A program made the translations under genes and the position numbers. This document shows positions 14,629-18,879 of a stretch of DNA of 18,879 nt, in pieces (position 1 is the first letter of the stretch; each line of letters begins with the position of its first letter). The stretch covers positions 1 through 18,879 of the forward strand of contig CBDUBS010000061.1 of NCBI GenBank assembly GCA_965365445.1, written 5' to 3'. This DNA comes from CBDUBS01 sp965365445. GTDB lineage: Bacteria; Bacteroidota; Rhodothermia; Rhodothermales; DASSAV01. Below the pieces are notes generated by a model. It had not been told where the DNA came from and made no database searches. It was given only the letters and a program-made list of their open reading frames with translations.

Positions 14629-16842
14629 TCAGTTCGCATGAAGCACGACCCGTTCGCCCGGCCCCATCGAAAGGGCGACGTATGAACCGTCCTGCCTGAA
14701 TTCCCCCTGCCCGTCCCTTGATACGAGGATTGGCCCATTCCACGGCGCGGCAACCACGATGTCGCCGCCCCGGGTGCTCTCAATCTCTACGGTGCGGCGA
14801 TCCCGGTCGGCTGACAGGAAGAAGCCGCCTTTGAGCCGGATTCGTTCAAACCGAACTCCCTCCCAGGCTTCCGGGATGCCTCTGAATAGGTGGACGATGC
14901 CGTTTTGCTCGTGGGCGAGCATGTACAGAACCGCCCCGGCCATGCCGAGCCCGGCTTCGAGCTGCATGATTTCCTTACCCGGCGGCATGGGCTGGTGCAG
15001 AGTGCCGTGGCCTTTGCTCGTGAACCCTTTCCTCCAGGCCTTCAGCGTCTCTACGGCGCGTTCGGCTTCTCCGAAGCGGGTGTGCAGCATCACGGCCCAG
15101 GGATAGCTCCAGGCGGGGTAGCCTTCCATGCCGTAGTCGTTCCACTCTCGGTAGCTATTCCGCAGGATACGGTTCCAGAATGAGTCGGCTGTGTCGTAGA
15201 AGTCGAAAGGGGAGGCTCCGGCCAGATGCGAAAAGTGCCGGTGCGCGGTGTAAGGTTGCCCTTCCCAGACGGCCAGACGCCCCTCGATAACCGTGGAAAC
15301 CGGCAGGCGCTCCCTGACGGCCGACCACCGGGGATCGGCAGGAAGTCCCAATAGCCGGGCGGTTCGCTGCAAGGCTTCGGACAGGTGATGGGCCAGCACG
15401 AGCTGGAACGTCGGGTTAATCCCGATCCCGCCCTTGCCTTTGCTTCCGGTGTAATACTCCGGCGAGTTGGCGAGCAGGCGGTAGCGGCCGTTCTTTTCCT
15501 CCAGCATGGCGTATAGCATGTTGAAGGCCCCCTGCATGAACGGATAGGCGGTTTCGCGGAGAAACGCCTCATCGAGCGTATACTCGTAGTACTCGAACAT
15601 CATCAGGGCGGGCCAGAGGGTCGAGCCGGGGTCCATGTAGCCTCCATTGAGTTCCGGAATCAGGCGCGTTCCCCGGTCGTCGGTGGCGTGCGGTATCTTC
15701 AGGCCGTTCTCGATACCGAGGAAAACCCGGGCATTCTCCCGGAATACGCCCTGGTTTCGTTCGAGCATCCGGAAAAGGGGAAGAAGATGTTCGGGGTGAT
15801 TTCCCGGCAGCGCCGGCCAGTAACTCATCTGGACGTTGATGTTGAAATGGTAGTCGCTGAGCCAGGGCGGCATCTGGTACGCGTCGATCCAGGGCCCCTG
15901 AAGCGTGAGCGCCGGTCCCTCGGGCCGAGTGGCCGCGCCGAACTTGTACATGCCGTACCGGTAAGCGAAACGGACGTCCTCATCCGGCAGCTCGACCGCC
16001 GGTGTGCTTTGCCGGTAGTCGGTCCGGTACTGCTCGGCCCGGGAGGCCGTCGGTCCGAAGCCTTCCCGAAGGGCGCTTTCCAGCAGGGTGGTTACGCGCC
16101 TGATGGCGGCATCGGCGGAGGAGGCCGTATCCGCTGCCACGACGAAGCTCCCCGGCGTCTGTGCATAGGCTACGGCCAGCGGTGGATCGAGGATGCGCCG
16201 CTGTACCCACCCTGCCTTCTGATCGGAGGTAAAGGGCTCCGGCCGGGGAATGCCGCGCCCTTGCAAACCCGGTTCTTCTGGCCGGCGTCCCTTGATGGCG
16301 TCTTCAAAGTGCCAGGCCGTAACCGGACGTACCTTCATCGGAGGACCGTCGCCCCGGTCGATGAACACGAGCGGACGCTCGGGGTCCATCACGAAGCGGA
16401 GCGAGCGCTCGCCGCCGGCCGTGCCGACGACGAGTTCGACCTGCCCCGTTTCGGTATAAAGAATCCCCCGCTTCAGCATGATGCCCTCGCCGAGGTCGAT
16501 GTCCAGACGACCGATGGGCAGTACGGTGGGCTTCATTTCCGTTTGCCGGAGCCGCCCCAATGCCTCATATATGGGTTCCAGATCACCCTGCTCGAACCGC
16601 CTCCGGATCGCGCTGAAGCCCAGCCGCGGATCGAACGGATGCCCTCCCTGGTGGTCCCAGAAGTCGGCGCGCCCCAGGGTGAGGCGCAGCGTCCGGCCCT
16701 CACCCCAGATCATGACGCCGAATGCAGCGTTTCCCAGCAGCAGCCCGTCGTGCGTCGTTTCAAGCGGAAACGACCACTCCAGCGGTTGGGCGGTTGCCCC
16801 GACCGACAGGGCAAGCGTCAGCGCGAGCAGCAGGAGGCGCAT
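14629..16842 (-). CDS. GH95-like (alpha/alpha)6 glycoside hydrolase
   Basis: A 737-residue secreted enzyme with a Sec-type signal peptide (MRLLLLALTLALSVGATAQP). The N-terminal beta domain has GLLLGNAAFGVMIWGE (33-48) and TLRLTLGRADFWDH (51-64), as in GH95 proteins. The barrel has SDYHFNINVQMSYWPA (329-344), where Asn 334 and Asn 336 match the catalytic asparagine pair of alpha-1,2-L-fucosidase. LANSPE (457-462) has Glu 462 at the acid position, and HRHFSHLAG (534-542) follows. The tail NGIVHLFRGIPEAWEGVRF with RLKGGFFLSADRDR matches the family C-terminus. GH95 members act on alpha-L-fucosides or alpha-L-galactosides. Sequence differences near the GYPAWS segment suggest a divergent subfamily, so the sugar is uncertain. 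It starts one base after the sialidase stop. Confidence 0.75.
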   Translation of the reverse strand: MRLLLLALTLALSVGATAQPLEWSFPLETTHDGLLLGNAAFGVMIWGEGRTLRLTLGRADFWDHQGGHPFDPRLGFSAIRRRFEQGDLEPIYEALGRLRQTEMKPTVLPIGRLDIDLGEGIMLKRGILYTETGQVELVVGTAGGERSLRFVMDPERPLVFIDRGDGPPMKVRPVTAWHFEDAIKGRRPEEPGLQGRGIPRPEPFTSDQKAGWVQRRILDPPLAVAYAQTPGSFVVAADTASSADAAIRRVTTLLESALREGFGPTASRAEQYRTDYRQSTPAVELPDEDVRFAYRYGMYKFGAATRPEGPALTLQGPWIDAYQMPPWLSDYHFNINVQMSYWPALPGNHPEHLLPLFRMLERNQGVFRENARVFLGIENGLKIPHATDDRGTRLIPELNGGYMDPGSTLWPALMMFEYYEYTLDEAFLRETAYPFMQGAFNMLYAMLEEKNGRYRLLANSPEYYTGSKGKGGIGINPTFQLVLAHHLSEALQRTARLLGLPADPRWSAVRERLPVSTVIEGRLAVWEGQPYTAHRHFSHLAGASPFDFYDTADSFWNRILRNSYREWNDYGMEGYPAWSYPWAVMLHTRFGEAERAVETLKAWRKGFTSKGHGTLHQPMPPGKEIMQLEAGLGMAGAVLYMLAHEQNGIVHLFRGIPEAWEGVRFERIRLKGGFFLSADRDRRTVEIESTRGGDIVVAAPWNGPILVSRDGQGEFRQDGSYVALSMGPGERVVLHAN

Positions 16843-16843
16843 A

Positions 16844-18124
16844 TCACCCCAGCCTGTCCTGCCCCCGGGTCAGCCACTCCAGGTTGAACCGGGCGAGGGT
16901 AAGGTATTTCGAGCGAAAGGCATTGCCGTCGATGCCGCCGCGTTCGAACAGGCAGTAGATCGTGCCGTCCGCCCCTGCGGCCAGGTCGGCGTACCCGCTC
17001 AGGTCCGGCTCGATAGATCTTTCAACAGGCCAGGTGTCGCCCTCGTCGTAGCTGAGTTTGACGGTTACGTTGCGCCGCGCCCGGATTCCATGCTCCGCTA
17101 CGGTGCGGCCGCTATCCGGGTTGACGAACAGAAGCCGGTTACGGTCCGAGCGAGGCTGCTCGCTGAGGCGGACCATAGAACCGAAGCAGATGGGTTCGTA
17201 AAGCTGTTCGTCAAATACCGGCGTCGTCCAACCCCGGACGCCGTCGGAGCTGGTGGTTACGGCCCGGCGCATCTCCGGCGATTCGGTCCGCCCGTTCAGC
17301 ATGATCCGCCCGTCGGCCAGTTCCACGGCGGCCGTCTCGCTCGGGTTGACGAAGGCCTGCGCTCCGGGTCGGTCCGGGTAGGTGTAGGTCTTGCCGTTTT
17401 CCAGGGCCAGGTCGCCGGCATGCCAGGTGCGGCCGCCGTCGTCGGAATACACCGTCGAAACCGCCGAGGGCCGGTGCGCATGCTCACCCGTCCCGAGCGA
17501 CATCCAGATGGGTACAAGCAGCCGACCCCTGCGGGTTTGAATGCCGTGGCCCGGACCCGTAGCGATCACCTTCCAGTCGTACACCGGTCGAAATTCCTCG
17601 AACGTCGCCGTAATGTCCGTCGGCTCGGAGAAGGTGAGGCCGTCATCGTCCGAACGCATATAGTAACAGCGAGCATACTCAACGCAGTACAGGAAGTGGA
17701 CCATGCCGGGCGTTCGGTCGGTAATCATCACCGGGTTGTTCACGGCTACCGCGCCCTCGTCCGTGCCCAGATTCTGGGCAACGGCCACCGGATTGTCGGC
17801 GGCCTCCTTTACGTCTACCAACACACGGGTGGGGCTCCAGGTGCGGCCGCCGTCCACGGATCGCCGAAGGTGTACGTCTATGTCACCCCAGTCGCCGCCC
17901 GCCGACTTTCGGGCTTCGCAATAGGCCAGCAACGTACCCTTTGCCGTGGCTACGATGCCGGGTATGCGGTACGTCGCGTACCCGCCGACGCCGGCCTCAT
18001 ACAGATCTGCTGTTTCAAAGAACGGTTTCGGGCGGGCCCAGGCCCGGCTTGAGGGCAGTAGAAGTCCGGCGGCTGCCGCCGCCTTCACGAAATCGCGTCG
18101 GGAAAAGATCCTTTTTGAATGCAT
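16844..18124 (-). CDS. GH33-type exo-alpha-sialidase, Tat-exported
   Basis: A 426-residue six-bladed propeller enzyme that should release terminal sialic acid or a related nonulosonate. The N-terminus carries a clear Tat motif, SRRDFVKAAAAAGLLLP (8-24). YRIPG (52-56) is the family RIP motif with the first triad arginine. Asp-boxes are SVDGGRTW (89-96), SDDDGLTF (158-165), SDDGGRTW (227-234) and SYDEGDTW (358-365). The acid/base Asp is probably in GDWGDID (77-83). The nucleophile Tyr 378 lies in SGYADLA, with its likely partner Glu 263 in NPSETA. GIRARRNVTVKLSYDEGDTW (346-365) is the usual C-terminal block. ATG 18124 leaves 11 bases after the upstream stop; a TTG at 18148 would overlap that gene. 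Confidence 0.88.
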   Translation of the reverse strand: MHSKRIFSRRDFVKAAAAAGLLLPSSRAWARPKPFFETADLYEAGVGGYATYRIPGIVATAKGTLLAYCEARKSAGGDWGDIDVHLRRSVDGGRTWSPTRVLVDVKEAADNPVAVAQNLGTDEGAVAVNNPVMITDRTPGMVHFLYCVEYARCYYMRSDDDGLTFSEPTDITATFEEFRPVYDWKVIATGPGHGIQTRRGRLLVPIWMSLGTGEHAHRPSAVSTVYSDDGGRTWHAGDLALENGKTYTYPDRPGAQAFVNPSETAAVELADGRIMLNGRTESPEMRRAVTTSSDGVRGWTTPVFDEQLYEPICFGSMVRLSEQPRSDRNRLLFVNPDSGRTVAEHGIRARRNVTVKLSYDEGDTWPVERSIEPDLSGYADLAAGADGTIYCLFERGGIDGNAFRSKYLTLARFNLEWLTRGQDRLG

Positions 18125-18135
18125 TTCGGTATGGG

Positions 18136-18879
18136 TTATTTCCAGCAATGAAAGCCGCCGTCAACCACCAGGTTGTGGCCGGTAATGTAATCCGAGGCAG
18201 GGGAAGCCAGAAAAACGACGGCTCCCCGGATATCCGTCCCCATCCGGCCCATGCGGCCGCTCATGGTGGCCTCTGCGTAGTCCTTCACGAATCCCTCGGG
18301 CAGATCCCCCTTGTCGAAGCCGCCGGGGGAAATGGCGTTTACCTGTATCCCCATCGGAGACAATAATCCGGCCAGATCGCGGGTTAGCCCGATAACGCCC
18401 GCTTTGGCGGCAGCATAGCCTACCGGCTGCTCGGCCTTGTCGTTGCGGTAGTACATCCGGCGGTCCCGGCCGATCATTCCGGCGATGGAGGCGATATTGA
18501 TGATTTTGCCACGCCCTTGGCGGGCCATCAGCCGCCCGACTTCCCGGCAGCAGTATAGCGGCCCGAGCAGGTTGTTCGCTATCATGGCGGCGATTTCCTC
18601 GGGAGCCCGTTCGAGCAAATTACCTTCACCCCGGCCCGATCCCCCTCCGGCGTTGTTGACGAAAATATCCAGCCGCCCCGTCCGCGCGAGCACACTCGCA
18701 ACGGCGTCTTGAGTCGACGAGGCAGATGTTACGTCTACTGCAAGCGGGAAAGCGCCTTCAATCAGTCCGGCAGTGTGCGCAGCCGCGTCGGAGTCGACGT
18801 CTGCGATGCCGACACTTGCCCCCGCGGAAGCAAGACGGCGCGCGATCGCTTCTCCGATTCCCGTTGCCGCGCCAGTCAC
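18136..18879 (-). CDS. SDR-family oxidoreductase (5' end outside window)
   Basis: This is 247 visible residues of a classical short-chain dehydrogenase. Only the first few residues are missing, since TGAATGIG (2-9 of the visible part) normally follows a short first strand. Other motifs are IADVD (25-29, an Asp after strand 2 that usually favours NAD), NNAG (75-78), the catalytic Ser 131 in NIASIAG, YAAAK (Tyr 155, Lys 159), and SPGGF (184-188). The protein ends with VVDGGFHCWK. It lies immediately upstream of the sialidase gene and is probably the proximal visible gene of the same operon. A sugar or sugar-acid substrate (for example from released monosaccharides) is an inference from context. 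The terminal GTG at 18879 is at the edge and should not be taken as the true start. Confidence 0.88.
   Translation of the reverse strand: MTGAATGIGEAIARRLASAGASVGIADVDSDAAAHTAGLIEGAFPLAVDVTSASSTQDAVASVLARTGRLDIFVNNAGGGSGRGEGNLLERAPEEIAAMIANNLLGPLYCCREVGRLMARQGRGKIINIASIAGMIGRDRRMYYRNDKAEQPVGYAAAKAGVIGLTRDLAGLLSPMGIQVNAISPGGFDKGDLPEGFVKDYAEATMSGRMGRMGTDIRGAVVFLASPASDYITGHNLVVDGGFHCWK

Noticed and set aside
16478..18052. Long plus-strand open frame (524 codons) opposite the GH95-like and sialidase genes
   Set aside because: The minus strand has Asp-boxes, signal peptides and family motifs; the plus-strand translation has none.

Overview
The window looks like chromosome of a GC-rich member of the Bacteroidota/Rhodothermota group. 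Supporting signs are a queuine tRNA-ribosyltransferase without the zinc ligands of the proteobacterial enzyme, the long form of IspH, an mlaE-mlaF-mlaD set with no mlaC or mlaB, weak or absent Shine-Dalgarno sequences before most genes, and a TAnnTTTG-type -7 element before the tRNA. The assignment is an inference from these traits, not a database match.

Left part (1-9842, all + strand) is housekeeping. It starts inside mlaE and continues with mlaF, mlaD, an AI-2E/PerM-type membrane protein, tgt, ispH, a SAM-dependent methyltransferase, two consecutive small lipoproteins that look like distant NTF2-like paralogues, and an M20 metallopeptidase. Spacing from mlaE to tgt and from ispH to the first lipoprotein is tight or overlapping, so these are probably two or three transcription units. 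A strong hairpin follows the peptidase.

Middle part (9980-11326) is a tRNA-Arg(TCG) gene with its own promoter and terminator, followed by a small accessory module. The module has a 123-residue protein of unknown function on the minus strand, a divergent AT-rich regulatory gap, and a plus-strand cassette. The cassette consists of a frameshifted toxin-like gene, an overlapping DUF2283-type gene and an XRE-type helix-turn-helix gene, and resembles a decayed toxin-antitoxin locus beside a tRNA.

Right part (11378-18879, all - strand) is a glycan-degradation cluster. In transcription order it has an SDR oxidoreductase (cut by the window edge), a Tat-exported GH33-type sialidase, a GH95-like glycosidase, an S1-type sulfatase with an extra C-terminal domain, and a GH30 glycosidase. 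All four hydrolytic enzymes carry export signals. Together they suggest stripping of a sulfated glycan or glycolipid bearing sialic-acid-like and fucose/galactose-like residues. No SusC/SusD pair, regulator or sugar transporter is visible, so the locus may continue upstream of the right edge.

I saw no CRISPR array, insertion sequence, rRNA or prophage structural gene. I found no clearly unprecedented multi-gene system. The items most worth a second look are the frameshifted toxin-like cassette, the glycan cluster and the zinc-less Tgt.
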